A stretch of DNA of 64,000 nucleotides from Saturnia japonica. Lineage: Eukaryota; Arthropoda; Insecta; Lepidoptera; Saturniidae. The stretch lies in contig CM065325.1 in assembly GCA_033032175.1 (NCBI GenBank), positions 8,894,930 through 8,958,929 on the forward strand. The letters are read 5' to 3'. The position numbers were made by a program, and so were the translations under genes. The notes beneath the pieces were generated by a model. It had not been told where the DNA came from. It was given only the letters and a program-made list of their open reading frames with translations, and ran no database searches. This document shows, piece by piece, positions 1 through 14,900 of the stretch. Numbering within the stretch: position 1 is the first letter of the stretch; every line of letters begins with the position of its first letter.

Positions 1-312
1 ATTTTGATGTATGATCTAAGTAATAATCGGGCATAATGTTACATTATCTCGGTAGCCTTATTGATCTTTATCAAAACTCAAACAGTTCTATTCAAGATGG
101 GGATGTTACAACTGGATTGCTAATACTGCGGACTAAGTGTATTCGCCTAGAAACGTAATGCTTATTGCCAACCCCATAAATATAAAGGACTACAGTATGA
201 AATATGAAGGATTGCAGTAAAAACCGATTGTAGCTATTACTATGACCACTTTCTACAATTGTTCCTGTATAAATATTTATGTTTTTATATAAAATTACGC
301 ATTTTTACTTAC
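1..312 (-). other. Intron of the ankyrin gene, no feature seen
   Basis: This follows the donor at 312/311 on the minus strand. It is AT-rich, and I see no repeat or exon in it. Confidence 0.4.
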
Positions 313-2977
313 CTCCTCATATTAGTCTGGATACGCTGTGTTACAGACTTCATATCAACAGCATATTTATCACCAGGTTTACGAACAGGAATTCTACTAT
401 CAGACTTTCCTGAATATCGTCCACCAGCATTACGCTGTTTGTAGTAAGCCGCTAAACGTGGACTCGTAATGCGGCGTTGTAAAGCTCTCGGACTCGGCTC
501 AAAACCTGAATCCATAAATCCACTAGATTCATAACCTCTTTCAGACTGTTCACTCTTTGACCTAATGGTTGTACGACTCTTAGCCCTACCTTTTTTTCGA
601 AAACGTTTTCTGCGTCCATTTGCTTCCGTTTGATACATCTCATTATCACTAACACTTGGACCTCTTCCGTATATACTATTGTCCCTTGAAAAAATATTTT
701 CGTTGAAGGATTCCTTGCTATCTTTTGGTAAATTATCAACTTTATTATTTTTTTTTAATATCCCAGCAGTTAACAGGGGATCTGTTGCTATATCTGAGAG
801 AACTTTATAGCTTTCTGTTTCATAAATACTATTTTTTGTACTACTAGCTTGACTATTTCTGGACGTATTTCTTAGTTGTCTGGGAGAAGACTGTGATAAT
901 GACAATTCTATGTCATAATCTTCAGGCATATGTTCTTCAGTAAGCTCTTCCCTGAAAGTTTCGTTTGTTGAAACATTATTATCAAGTACGGATACCAGCC
1001 CTTTTTCAATATGTAAATTTTCTGTACTACTGTCGTTAAATATAACATTTTTTCTTTTTTCTTCTTCTTCTGCTTCCTGAACTCTCTCACTATGTACAAT
1101 TTCTTCACCCATTAGATGTTCAGATTGATTTTCAGTGTCTTTGCTTTCAAAAATTTCATCTTTACCAGTGAAAGACACAATGGGCGATCTAGTATTTTCA
1201 ATGCGCTCTGATGTATCTGTACTAAATGCTTCCAAACTTGTCTTTAAATCTTCAGATGTGTTTTTACTTTGATTTTGCTCATCATCAGGCCCGGATAACA
1301 CTTGAAACGATTTTTTACGAGTCGCATCTATTTTGGAATCTAATATCGTTTCACTATCTTTTATTTCATCGACATGATCTCGATTTATTTTATCTCCTTT
1401 ACTTGAGTATGAAGATTCTTTTAAAGGGGTTTCGTTTCTATCGATTAATTTAATATTTTCGTTATCTAAAGCTACTGTAGTCGTAGAATCTGATTGAAAT
1501 GGTACAAGAACCTCATTTGCTTGTTTTAAGTTATCTGATTCGAATGTTTGATTTGCAACAGTAGCTATTTCGTTGTTTCCTAAAACTATATCTTTAGTTT
1601 CTACCTTTTCATTTATTTTAGAATCATTATTTTCATCTGAAGTTGCCAGTTTTACTGTATCCACTTGCATGTCATCTTTTATTTCTTTGTCGACTGCTGA
1701 CATGTTCAATGTTTCTATAGAAACATTGTTTAATGAATCAAGAGTTACTGTTATTTCTGAGTTACTTTGTTGACTAGATTCTCGCTCTATATGTATTTGA
1801 GCTTCTGTTACTATTTTATTGGCTTTGATTGAAATAGTATCAGTCTCAGTTCCACTTTGAGGTTTACTTTTTTCTATTTGATTTTCAACTTTACTAACTT
1901 CAGTATTGATTTCCGAAACCCCCGTATCGGCATTAGTGGGTTTCTCATCATTTTTATCAATACTCGAAGAATTTTCTTTGTTTTTGTATTTAACTATATT
2001 TATGCTTTGTTTAATATCATCGTTTTCAATATGAATAGAAGTCTTCTTTCCTTTTCGTTTTGTACTTCGTCTTTCTGTAGACTCAGAGCTACTACTCTCA
2101 GATGAGGAACTTGATTTTCTTTTACTTCTCTTTCGATGACTTTTGTTTTTTTTCTTTCCTTTGTAGCTCTCTGAGTCTGAAGAACTGTCGGAACCAGACC
2201 TGTAACAGCGTTGACGATATTTTGCACTTTTATATCGTTTAGAAGGTTCACTTTTTGATCTATGTTTCTTTAATTTTCTGCACTTTTGTTCATAATATTC
2301 AGATTTACTATTTACGTCAATATCAGTATCGTATCCGTCACTGAAGCTTTTTTGTGGGCGCATGAATCTTTTTCTTCTTTCATGATGTTTGTCATGGTAC
2401 TTTTTTATTTCCTTTTTTCTTGATATCTTTCCGTTATCAGAAGTAGATTCATCCGATGAAGTGATATCAATTTTACTTTTGATAATTCGTCGCTCTTGCC
2501 CGGGACTAGAAAGTTCTACAACTTCTCGTTTTTGTATTCTTATTCTATCTTGAACATCTATCGTCGTACTAGTCACTTTTCTAGTTGGTAATGCAGTGAT
2601 TGGTACTTCATCAATAACAATTTCTGTATTTGATAATTTTGATGCAGGTAAGCCTCCATGCATTTGCAGATATTTTGCAATTGAACGATGTCCCCGACTA
2701 GTTGCTGCATCTAAAGGTGTTACTGGTTCATTTTTCGACGATCTTGATACTAAATTAACTTCTGCACCACGGTCTAAAAGTAAACGACAGAGATCAGCAT
2801 TATCTGTAGCCGCTGCAATGTGTAAAGGTGTACGACCTTCGTGATTTGTTGCATTAACTTGTGAAGGTCTACCGTCTAGAAGCCACTTCACCAGTTCTCT
2901 TCGACCTGAAGCAACAGCTTCATGTAATGGTAAATCACCTTTTGAATTTCTTAACCACAGATTTGCTCCTCTTGCTC
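313..2977 (-). CDS. Ankyrin gene exon 6: last repeats and long disordered tail
   Basis: The acceptor TTATAG|GAGC begins an open frame of 888 codons. It holds the last three repeats ([60 protein letters not shown]) and then about 780 residues of charged low-complexity sequence. The tail includes Ser/Lys tracts ([19 protein letters not shown]), basic clusters that could serve as nuclear-localisation signals ([12 protein letters not shown]), and a less biased C-terminal block ([20 protein letters not shown]). The frame meets TAA at 311-309, but that triplet lies inside AG|GTAAGT, a perfect donor, so the exon probably ends at 313 and the message continues left of the window. Confidence 0.9.
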
Positions 2978-5900
2978 CTATAAAATTAATTTTTAATGTA
3001 TATATTATCTAACTGTTCTGTTCATTCTTTAATTCAATGTAATAAATATAAACAAGAAACTACTCTACTTCTACAAACTAACCAAGAATTCGAATTGTTT
3101 CTATCTGGCCTTTAGCAGCTGCTGTATGAGCTGGACTGCGTCCCCTTCGATCTTGCCGATGAGAATCAGCTCCATTTTGTAGTAATGTTGCCGTCGCGTC
3201 TGCATGCCCAAGCGCAGCAGCGTAATGCAGAGGTGTACAGCCATGGGAATCCGCAACGTCTACACGAGCTCCGCACAAACCGACAAGTGTCTCTAGTGTT
3301 TCTGTATGACCTCTGGCTGCTGCACAATGTAGAGCAGTTAACCCATCCCTGTATGCATATTATAGAGTTATTTGATTTTTATAAGGAAAATCATAATTTC
3401 AAGTAATAGACCTGCAAGCAGTTAAGTTGCTTTAAAACTTTTTGAATTAATTTTTTTATTTCTATGGTTGTTTCTTAAGTTTTATTAAAAATAAATGTAC
3501 CTATTTTACTAAGATAAGTCTACCTACTTTTAAGACCAAACAATAAAAGAAAAGTGAGAAGACCAAAAGGGAGATGGGCAGATGAGATAATCAAGGTGTC
3601 TTCAGTAAAGACTAAAGGTTTGGTGAGTTACGGAGGAGTCCTTTACTCGTGAGGGCTCATTAATAGTTCTTGAAATTTATTAAAATAATATTGTTGATAA
3701 AGTTAACATATCTGATATTATAAATGTTTAAATAGTTTGTCATTACGTATTATAAATTTATATCAAATATTGTCAGATAATATAATGTCATGTAATTTTT
3801 CACTATTAAAGAAATAAATGTTGAGGAGGATTACGCGGCATTTTCTAAATAAACCACTTTTCTTTTTAAAAAATATTAGGTCTTTACCTATGAAATTGCC
3901 GTTTTGTATGAAAAAATTTAAACGAATTTTTTTCATGTATTTTTTATTTGTATTAATCGAAGTAATCACCCATGCAATCAATGCATCTTTGCCAGCGCAG
4001 TGGTAGTTTATTGATGCCCTTCTTAAAGAAATCAGCTGGACGGGAGGCAACAAATTCTTCAAAGGCATTTTGTACTGCCTCTCGAGTATTGAATTTTTTT
4101 CTTGCCAAGGAGTTATCCAAATTCTGGAAAAAGTAGTAGTCTGTAGGCGCAAGGTCTGGTGAGTAGGGCGGATGACGGAGAACTTCCAACCCCAGTTCTT
4201 GCAACTTGGAGACCGTCTGCTGTGCAGTATGAGGTCGCGCGTTGGTGTGCAGGAGCAGCGGAGAAGAGCGATTGACCAATGCTGGTTAGAGATGTGCCAG
4301 ATTCTACATCATTGTGTTCAGTTCTTCACATTACACATCTGCAGTAATGCTCACCCCGTTTGGTAAGAAGCTGTGATGAATCACACCGGCGCTAGACCAC
4401 CAAACCGTGACCATCACTTTTCTAGGGGTAAGTTTTCGTTTAGGGCATTGTTTAGGTGCTGAACTAGGATCCAACCAACTTGCTGAGCGCTTGCGGTTAT
4501 CAAACAGAATCCATTTTTCATCGCAGGTAACAATGCGGTTCAAAATTCCTTCATTTGTGTGTCTGTTGAGCAGTGCAAGGCACGTATCGACGCGTACCGC
4601 GCTGGCGATCATTGAGTTCGTGGGGCACCCATTTGTCAAGCTTTTTTACCTTGCCAATTTGACGCAAATGGACCAATATTGTTTTGACGCTAACGTCGAA
4701 AGCTGCTGCTAATTCAGCCGTAGATTGTGTATCATCAGCTTCCACAATCGCCTTTAATTCGTCATTGTCGACCAAAGTCTTCGGAAGACCGCGAGGTTCA
4801 TTTTTCAGGTCGAAATTCCCAGAACGGAAGCGAGCAAACCAATAACAGGTGGTGCGTTGGTTTGTAGTGTTAGCTCCGTAAACGTCGTTGATGTTGCGTG
4901 ACGCTTGTGCCGCGTTGCTGCCACGACGGTACTCATATTCCATAATTACTCGAATTTTTAACGTATCTATGATGACAAAAAAGATTGAAATGCGATGAAA
5001 ATGTAACACTAATCAATGAACAAATGACTACTTTTGGAAAAAGAAATCCATGTTTTTAAAATAAAATTAATTTGAAATTAGAATTCTTAGCCAAACAAAA
5101 ATTATTTTGATTTGAAATGGCCAGTACTGCAGAACGGCAATTTCATAGGTAAAGACCTATTATTTATTTTCTTAATGTTTGTATTAGGGCACCTCAAAAT
5201 ATATTTTTCTTTTATTCATAGACATAGATTTGTGAGAAAGGAGATGCGCATTGTTATTCAACACTCTCCTTCAATGCACATCTCATACCTAATCGAAATA
5301 TAATCGGAGAAAATTGAATTTTAGTAAGAGGCTTTGTTAGAGCATATTCTAATTGATATTTAGTATTCACATGTAACATAACATTGATTAACACTAACTC
5401 AATTTTTTTTTCATAAAATTATACTTAATGTCCATATGTTTAAAGCGTTTTTGATCAGCATATTTTGATTTCTTTAATCCGTAGTTCTACACTAACTAGC
5501 GCAAAAAAAGAAAAAAAGGTCTCTCACAGAACCTATGTACCTGTGTGTGCACGGTGTGTGTTCTCATACGTGTGTAATGTTGTATGTAGGTAGCTAAGTG
5601 ATGCACGTATAGTGTCACTTGTATCGCGCGGGCGGTTGCCTGACCAAAGGGCTTCACGCCGAGGAAACGGACCTAGGCTTGGGTTATCGCTGGAGAGGGT
5701 GGACGTGGGGGGTGTGCGGGAGCGAAATTTACCGCCCGTCCTCTGCGAAGAGAACGGTGGTTACGCGGGCGTGGGCGCTGTCATGCTCTGTTTGGAGAGA
5801 CGGATGAAGATATACAATATACATTTGCTTTTATATATAAAAGCACCCTTTATATCCATTTGATGTATTTGATAATCTCGACATGCTGTAATTGACAACA

Positions 5901-8900
5901 TTATTCTTAGAGTTTGTAACTTTAATACTGGTGTGTATATATACCTTATAACTGTTCCTTTTGTTGATATCCCTTTACTACAAGTCTTGCTTTACATATT
6001 TCTTTCTGTCCTATACGTTTTCTAGTAAAAACCCATTTAATGTCTAATAATTTTTCTTTCTCTGGTTTAGATACCACTTTTCATGATTCACTTTCTTCTA
6101 ATACTTTAAACTCTTTTTATTTGCATGTTTCCTTTCTTGTCTGTCTTTTCTATCTTCTATTTCCTCATAATATGATGGAATATTTTTCTAGCTTGTCATC
6201 AATGCATATAAAACTTCAACATTGTCATTACTTAAGTCCATAATATATTCTTCATGCCATCTTGGTTACTGTATTTTTCTTTTTCTTTCTTCCTTCTTGT
6301 TCGTCTTTACTTTGTATAACTTCATTTACTTGTATGTTTATTTTCTTTGTAGGTATATTTTTAGTATCGCTTGTCATTATATTCTTTTGCTCTTCTCTCA
6401 TTTCTTGTATTGCTTTTTCATTTATCTTTTGTTCGTCTTTTTGACTTCCTTCTTCTTTGTTTACTACATGTAAGTATGGTAAGTATGTATTTTCATTTTC
6501 ATTATACCTTTCATCAAATATAACATTTCTTGTATGTACTACTTTATTTGTTTCCGGATCAAATAATTTATATCCCGATGTACTATACCCAATCATGATC
6601 ATTTTCTTTCCCGTATTATCTAATTTCCTCCCAATTCCTTAGGTACATGGCTATATGCGATACAACCAAATACGTGCATGTTTGACACATCAGGTTGTCT
6701 ACCTGTCCATAATTCACTTGCTATTAACTCTCTCCCTGCTGATGGACTTCTATTTGTTACATAAGCTGAATATAAAACAGCATCAGCCCAAAACTCTTTT
6801 TCTTACTTTGATTCCAACAGGATTATTCTCGCCTTCTCCATAAGTGTGTGATTCATTCTCTACGCAACTCCACTCATTATTATTTATTATTATACGCGGA
6901 TTATACGGTACTGTATATTGTAGTGATATTTCTTCTTGTGGACAAAAATATTGAAAATCTTTAGTGACTTATTCCCCGCCGTTATCTGAACGCAGCTTTA
7001 GCAGATTTGTGTTAAAATGATTGGTGACATAATAAAAATAATTTTGAAATTTCTCAAATATTTCAGATTTTTGTTTAATAAGGTATACAATTACAAAATG
7101 TGTATAATCATCGATAAAAGTCAAGAAATATTTATAACCGTCTCTACTGGTTGGAGATATAGGTCCACATACATCCGTGTGTACTAATTCAAGTGGCTGT
7201 TTAGCTCTATTTTTTTATTTTATTATTTTTATATTCTATCTTGTTATATGGTTGTCGTGTCATTTTATCTAGCAGACATGATTCACATAATGTTTTCTAT
7301 ATTACTATTTTTTAAGACATTTAAACCATATACCATATTTGTTTTTACTAACCGATTAATTTTATGTATACCTAAATGACCAAACCTCCTGTGCCACAAA
7401 CTAGCATTCTCATTAAATTCTTTGTTTACATAGATGCAATTTTGTTGGTTGATGTTTGTCTTAATAGTATACAAATTGCCTATCATGTTGTCATATATGT
7501 ATATTATAAATTCTAACTTTACTTTGTGTGAATGTCACTTTAAATCCTCTTATATTAATTTTAGATACGGATATTAAATTTTTCCTTAATTCGGGAACAA
7601 AATATACATTTTTAATAGTACATGGATATGCTTTTTTATCTACATAACCTATTACTTCTATATTTCCGATACCTATCGCTTGCAAAGTTACACCATTTTT
7701 GGCAGGTGCAATATATTTAAGTTGCTTAGGCTTTATATAGTCTGTAAAACAATCTTTTGTGTTTACTAAATGATCAGAGCATCCAGAGTCTACATACCAC
7801 AACAAACTGTCTATATTTTGCTCACAATTATTAGCTACATCTTCACACATAAAACAGTCACTCCCATCTATATTAAAAACTTGATGATATCTTTCTTGGT
7901 TATAGCCTCCACGCTGTCTTTCAGATCGCCCTTGTCTCGGTATGTTTCTCGAGCTTGTGCTTGGTACACGCCGCGTCCTTGTCTTTGGCCCATGTAAGCT
8001 CTGCGCCGCACTCTTTGTCCGTAGTATTCAACTCCTCTTTGATACCTACGCCGAACTGAGTTTATGTCACGTCCCTGGTTGTTGTATTCTTGATTCTTCT
8101 CCCGACATTGGAACTTTTTGTGTTCGGGCTTACCATAAGTATAACATACAAATGCATTATTGATGTTGTACTGTGCTGAACTAATATTCTTTTTCTTCTT
8201 TTCTTCTTCACCCATCAGTCTTTTCTTCACAAAATCATACTGCAAATTTTCAACAGTCTCCAGTGCTGTAACAATACCTTCATAGCTTTCTGGCATCGAT
8301 AGTAAAAGGTAGTTGACTTTTTCATCCTCTTTTAGTTCCGACTCCGCTTCCTTTAAATCCGTAAATATCGCCTCTAATTTTGATATGTTCCAACGAGGAC
8401 GAATTTTCGTTATTTTTTAAATTCCCTAAATTTCTTCATAAAAATATCTTTGAGCGTAGGACTTTTGCTTTAAAATTTAGTGCTACCGTTTTTATCATCT
8501 CATACGCCGAACCTTTTCTCACGTAATCAAGATGGGTGTCGGACACGGCAGCGATGATGAGTGCCTGTGCCCTTGCCTCACCTTTTTTATTTTCATATTT
8601 ACTTGCATATTTTTCATCCTCAATAGCTACATGAAATTCATTGTCTTTTAAAATACTTTTTAATCAAAATACCCACGTGTTGAAATTTTTGCAATCGAAT
8701 GGCGTGATAAGAAAATGCTCACGCTTATACATATTTTATTTTTCTGCACATATTAATATAACCACGTCTAATACAACCACGCTTTAATACCACTGTTAAG
8801 GAGGATTACGGGGATTTTTTTTAAATAAACCACTTTTCTTTTTATAACATATTTATTTTCTTAATGTTTGTATCATAGCAACCTCCTATATACAAAAGTA

Positions 8901-11900
8901 CTCTGTGATAGCAACTCAAAATATAATTATCTTTTATTCATACTTATAGATTTCATCTTCTTCCTAACTTCGCAACCGGTCCTCTTTAATGAAGATCATT
9001 ACTGCCATTATCGAGTGAATTATAATAATGTCATGTGTTATGGCGATTCCGTATCCTAACAAAATCTAGAAATAGATTTGTTATTTAGGAGATGCGCATT
9101 GTTATTCAACAATAAAGAGGCTTAAATATAAAGTCCTTACATATGAACTTAGTGTTTTGTTGAAATGGCCACTTTAAACTCAAATATTTGTCGTTTGGTT
9201 AGGAATATTTGTGTTTCATATGTTTTCTCACCATTTGATTCTTCTTTGACCATCGTTCTTTTTACAAAATGGAAAATTTAAAATATCGCGTTATTTACGA
9301 ATTTGAGTTCCACCGTGGCATCAGCGCTGCAGAAACAGCTCGGAAGATTAATGATGTGTATGGGGAAGCTACTGTAAAAGAAAGCACGATACGTTTTAAG
9401 TTACAACGTTTCCGTTCTGGAAATTTTGACCTACAAAACAAATCACTTGGACAGCCGGAGTTGATAATGAAGAATTAAAAGTGATCGTGGAAGCGGATCC
9501 ATCGTAAACCTGTCCCAAGCGAAAGCTGACTCAGAAAAAGGTGTTGGTGAGTGTTAAGTGGATCAGTGTTGGTGCCATACACTACAGCTTCCTAAGATCT
9601 GACCAGACGATGACGGGAGGTCTGTATTGTCACAAATTGCAATCTATGATGGAAAAGCTAGCGTTAAACCACTGAGACTGGTCAATCTTTCTAGCCCACT
9701 TCTGCTTCAGGACAACGCTAGACACCATACTTCACGACAGACGGTCGCTAAATTAGAAGAACTGCGGTTCGAATGTCTCTGACACCCAGCATACTCCTCG
9801 GACCTTTCAGATTGCCACTTTTTTCGGAATTTGGACAATTTCTTGCAAGGGAAAAATTCAATTCCGATCAGGCTGTCCAAACCGCCTTCAAAGATTTTAT
9901 TTATTCTCGCTCCCACAATTTTTTCAGCAAGGAAATCAATGAACTAAACTGGCTAAAGTGCATAAATAATAATGGTACATACTTCAATTGATTAAATGTA
10001 TAATTTTGATAATATTTTATTTTTTCCATATAAAATGCTAATTTCATATTATATTAAGTGAGCAATTCTTGTATATATATATAAATATATGTAATTGGTT
10101 TCTCGGAAACGGCTCCAACGATTTGGATGACACTTTGTATTTAGATAATGTTTTACATTCCAAGTATACCTAGATAGGTGTTTTTGTTTTTTTTGTAAGA
10201 CTCCGAGCAAAGCTCGGTCGCCCAGATATTTTCATATTATGTAAGGACCTATTATTATTTATGTGTACGTACTAGGAATTTGCAATATATTTTGAGGTCC
10301 ATAATCTGTGTATGTCTAATATATCGTAAATATTGAATACCTGTCAGCATCGTCAACCTTGGCCCCAGCTTGATGCAAAGCAAGAACAGCAGCCGCAGAA
10401 CCCGCTGATGCAGCCCACAACAAAGGAGTTCGTCCATCAGCATCTCTGACATCTACGCGAACTCCTCCTTCTTTAATTAGTGCTCGAAGTACTTCAAGGG
10501 CTGTACCTCTACTCTGTCGTTTAATTTTAAAACTTAAATAATATCATACTTATATTTAATATTGCAATTGTATTTAAAAAATATTAAAACAAGATTTTTT
10601 TTTTTCAGTAATAAAGTAGTAAAAATAAATCAATTGTGACTTCTTGAGCATAAAATGTATTAAATAAGTATGTTCGTAGTTCCATTTTTTGTTAGATGTG
10701 ATAATGATTTATTTTTATTCGAATTCGTTAATGTAAACTTCACGCCAGGCACATTTAAACTTTCATGATAAAAATAGTAGGTAGGTAGGTAAAAAAAAAT
10801 GTGGCTCAGAATCTCGTATTCCAGCAAAAATATTTATTTAGTTTTCTTATCATATGTAAAATGTTAACTTACCTGATGGTCTGTAGCAGCCGGGGCACCG
10901 CACATTTGTGCAGCGTAATGTAAAGGATATCCACCATGTTGATCTGGCGTTGCAGCATCCGCGCCTGATGTTAACACAGCTCGCAGAGCTCCTACTTCTC
11001 CACATACTTAACATAAAATTAAACACTTCAATATTTTTTGTGTGTAATCACAGTAATAATAATTGTAGATAGTAATTTTCAGATAATATGTATTAATTTT
11101 AGTGTTAATTATAGCAGTAAATGTTCATATGGGTAGTATGAAAATACCTTATCTATATATATGAATAAAGCTGTAGTTCTGACAGTTAATTTATTGTCTA
11201 AATTTCCGAATACTACATAAGCGATACTGACCACGAAAATGCCATTAATTTTTTTTGTCTATCTGTCAGTTTGTATGTCTGGATTTAACTCAAAAACGGC
11301 TTGACCCATTCTTATGAAAGGCAATAGGGCGATAAGCATAATGAGTCGGCCCCAGAAATATATCTGGATCATCATTTGAGGGTAGGTATGTTGGTACTAA
11401 TAAGATATGTTGATCCGTTGAGTTTCAAATCTTTATCTACTTTGGTTTTTGAATAAATGGAAAAAGAAACAGAAAATCGGAAAAAAAAAATTTACCGATT
11501 TGATTGGAATATGGTCACATCATAGAGCCATATAAGGGCTATATTCGGAGAAATAACAACTCATATTCTTTATATTAACCGTGTAGCGACGTCTATCGAG
11601 CCACATACGACGCATCCTACATCGCGCTATAGAAATTAACTCTTCAATTGAGTATATATACAAGAACCCGACTACAACCGTAAATCTAAACACGTAGGTA
11701 TATCGGATTAAAAAAATTAAAACACTAAGGGTAGAAAGAGAGTAAAACTGCAAAAGTCTTATAAATTATAATCTACGCGAGCGAAGCCGTGGTTGTAAAG
11801 CTAGTATGGTATATCCATGATCACACAATTCACGCATTTCAATGAAATCTGCTTTTATGTCTAATCTGCATTAGGTATTGGTAAAAACACCTTTTAAACC

Positions 11901-14900
11901 ATTGTCCATTTTAATAAACCATTATTATAAATAAACTGCGACCTTTCAGTTTTTGAATGCCTTTAACCTGTTTTTTAGTCTTAATACGAAAGAAAATACA
12001 GAGCCGCGCCAGTTCAAGGGCATGACCTTGTTCGACGCTCAATAATGAGCGCTGGACATAGGTACCCCCATCCCCCAAAACAGACCAATGGTGATCGTTA
12101 TCCGTACAATATTGTAACTTATACTGCGGTGTTTCAAACTTTGCTTATTACGTTTGCACAATTTAGCTATGGAATAAAGGGGTTTTGATTTCTACAATGA
12201 ACTTGAAACTTGCGCTGAAGGAAAACATCGTGATGAAACCGTAGCAATGATAGTAGCTTATTTTCTAATGCTCGAATAACAAGTTACAATCTTCAAGCTG
12301 AAAATCTGCTACCAAGCACCTATGGTGTCTATCAGCTGCTACACTTGAGAGCTAGTTCCATTTATAGGTTTAGTGTTAGAGACCTTTGGCCACATCGTCC
12401 CTAAACATCAATAACATAGTAACAGATTGTGATAAAACGCCAACCTTTATAGAAACAAGATAATTTTTATCAATATAGAAAACCCACTTCAATGATTTTG
12501 AGGAGTTTCCTGGCCGATAGTTCAATGCCAATGATATTAAAATTGGACCATCCTTGAGGTATCTCATTTCCATCGAAAAAGAATCGTCTAAATCGATTCA
12601 TAAACAAAGAAGTTATGGCTAAAAATCCATAAAAAATATATACTTTCAAATTGAGAACCTCCTCCTTTTATTGAAGTTGGTGAAAAATAATGATTATTAC
12701 AAAATCAAAAAAATATGTATCAAGTTAGGCCCTAAGAAAGCTTTTATGAATGTCAAAACACTACTGGCGGATTGGAAAACATCCCAGACATCGAGAAGAA
12801 CCGGCAAGAAATGTACAAATATACCTAATACAATAATAGTAATTTAGTGGATTCACAGAGAGGTAGTCACTTCCAGACATCATTATCATTCTCATAATGT
12901 TCCATTAAATGTAATAATAATCTTTTGACAGTTTCAACTTTACGATATGCCAATAATGGTAAATTCCGTCACCTCATTTTACAAACTGATACCGACGCGA
13001 GATAGTCTGGAATTATTTTATGTCAACAGCATAATCAATTTTTTTTCTTCACTATCTCACCTGATCTTATGTGACTATATGAACCAAGTAGCACGCTAAG
13101 CTTAGTGGAAGACTGGCTATCGTACAGCTGCCGGAACACACCTGTTGGTGTTTGGCGACAGATTTTCAATTTGCGGATGGTAGTTAGCCAGGTGGGGCAT
13201 TAGAAAAAGCCCTACCACCATGCTATGGTTTCATCACGATGTTTTCCTTCAGCGAAAGTTCAGGCTCATTGCAGGGATTCGAATTCGCATCGATCGACGC
13301 GGAGTCCGTACACGCTATGAGCTAATATGCATTATGCAGTAAAGGTTTACCAATAAGTGTTCAAGTAATGCAATTATATTATATTACGAATAGTTAATTA
13401 TACAGAAGATTCATTTGATATTTTAAGTATGACTAACACTTCATCCATTAAAAAAATATACACTCATTGACATATTTAGAGGAACGCAATAAAAAAGGGC
13501 AAATTAAAGTGAAAACAGATTTATTTGTACGATAAAAGCTTTTAAAATTCATTGAATAGAATCAATTAATTAAATTAACATTTTGAACACAAAAAAAAAG
13601 ACTAAACGAAAAAAAGACAAATTAGAGGCAGTAAGCTAAGTATTTTAATTGTAAGGAATTTTGACCTAACTTAATGAAAATTGAATTTTGTTCTAAAGGC
13701 TGTTTTTTTTTGCATAATGAGTGACACAATCAGTATTTAATATTGCCTCCTCTCACTGTCAAAACTGCCTGCATCTATCTGGGCATACTTTTGAAGTGAA
13801 ACTTCTTTAGAATCGTTGTGATTTCAAACCGGATGCAACGGAAAAAAACGACAGGTAAGAGACACAAAAGCTAATATGAATGATATACTGTGTGAGGTAA
13901 GGGCTATATTCCCATACATTTTTTACTGGCGCTTACGACCGTTTGGAACTGGGTGAAGTTTTTGTCGATTTACTGAAGTTTCACTTCTATCGTGTGTGAA
14001 TCGCACACACACCTTTTTTTTTTTAATTAAATTTTCAATGAAACTTTGTGGCATTAAGTTCCATTCTTTAAACAATGCAGTTCTGAGGTCCCTTAGGTTA
14101 AATGGTGCTGGATTTCTTTGTTTAATTACTTTTCTAGTTTATTCCAAACATGTTCTATAGGATTTAGATTTGGCGAGTGTGCTAGCGACACTAAAAGTTG
14201 GATTCCCATCTCAGTAAAGTACTCCGATACTACCGCCGCAGCGTGAGGACGAGCATTATCGTGCATGAATAGGGCAAAAGGTATCACAGTCTACTCTGAA
14301 CTCTCTATGTTGCGTATCTTGTCGCAGTTAGGGACCCGTTTTCTACAATGAGTAGCTCCGTACGTGCTCCTAAGCAAAATACCAACTCATATCATTAGGT
14401 ACTGCCATACATACATAAATCACGCCTATTTCCCAACAGGGTAGGCAGAGACCACGTCCTTCCACCTACTACGATCCTGGCATATATCTTTTGCTTCTTC
14501 AATATTCATTAATCTTTTCATGCATGCTCGTCGGTTTAAAGTACTCTTGACCTGACCTTTTTTCAGAACGTCCCCGATTTGATCGAGGAACGTTCGTCTA
14601 GGCCTTCCTCTTCCAACGTTTCCTTTCACACTCGCATTATAAATTTCTTTAAACATTCTTCTTTTATTCATCCTCTCAACATGCCCAACCATCTAAGCAT
14701 CCCTTTCTCAATCTGTGTGACTACATCTTCTTTCACAACGCAAAATTCTCATATGTGTTATTTCTTATCCCGTCACTTAATTTCACTCCTAACATATACC
14801 TCTTAGCGCTCTCATTTCTAATGAATTTATTTTTCTCTAATGATTTTTCTGCCACACCTAGCTATCACTCCCATACATGAGTTTTGAAACCAATACTCCT

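Noticed and set aside
2889..2891. GTG as a start codon for an 860-residue protein
   Set aside because: The frame continues upstream to the acceptor at 2978, and ankyrin repeats run on into four more exons; GTG is an internal Val codon.
5612..5863. Overlapping plus-strand frames of 83 and 62 codons
   Set aside because: They lie in a GC-rich dispersed repeat whose other copy does not keep the frames open.
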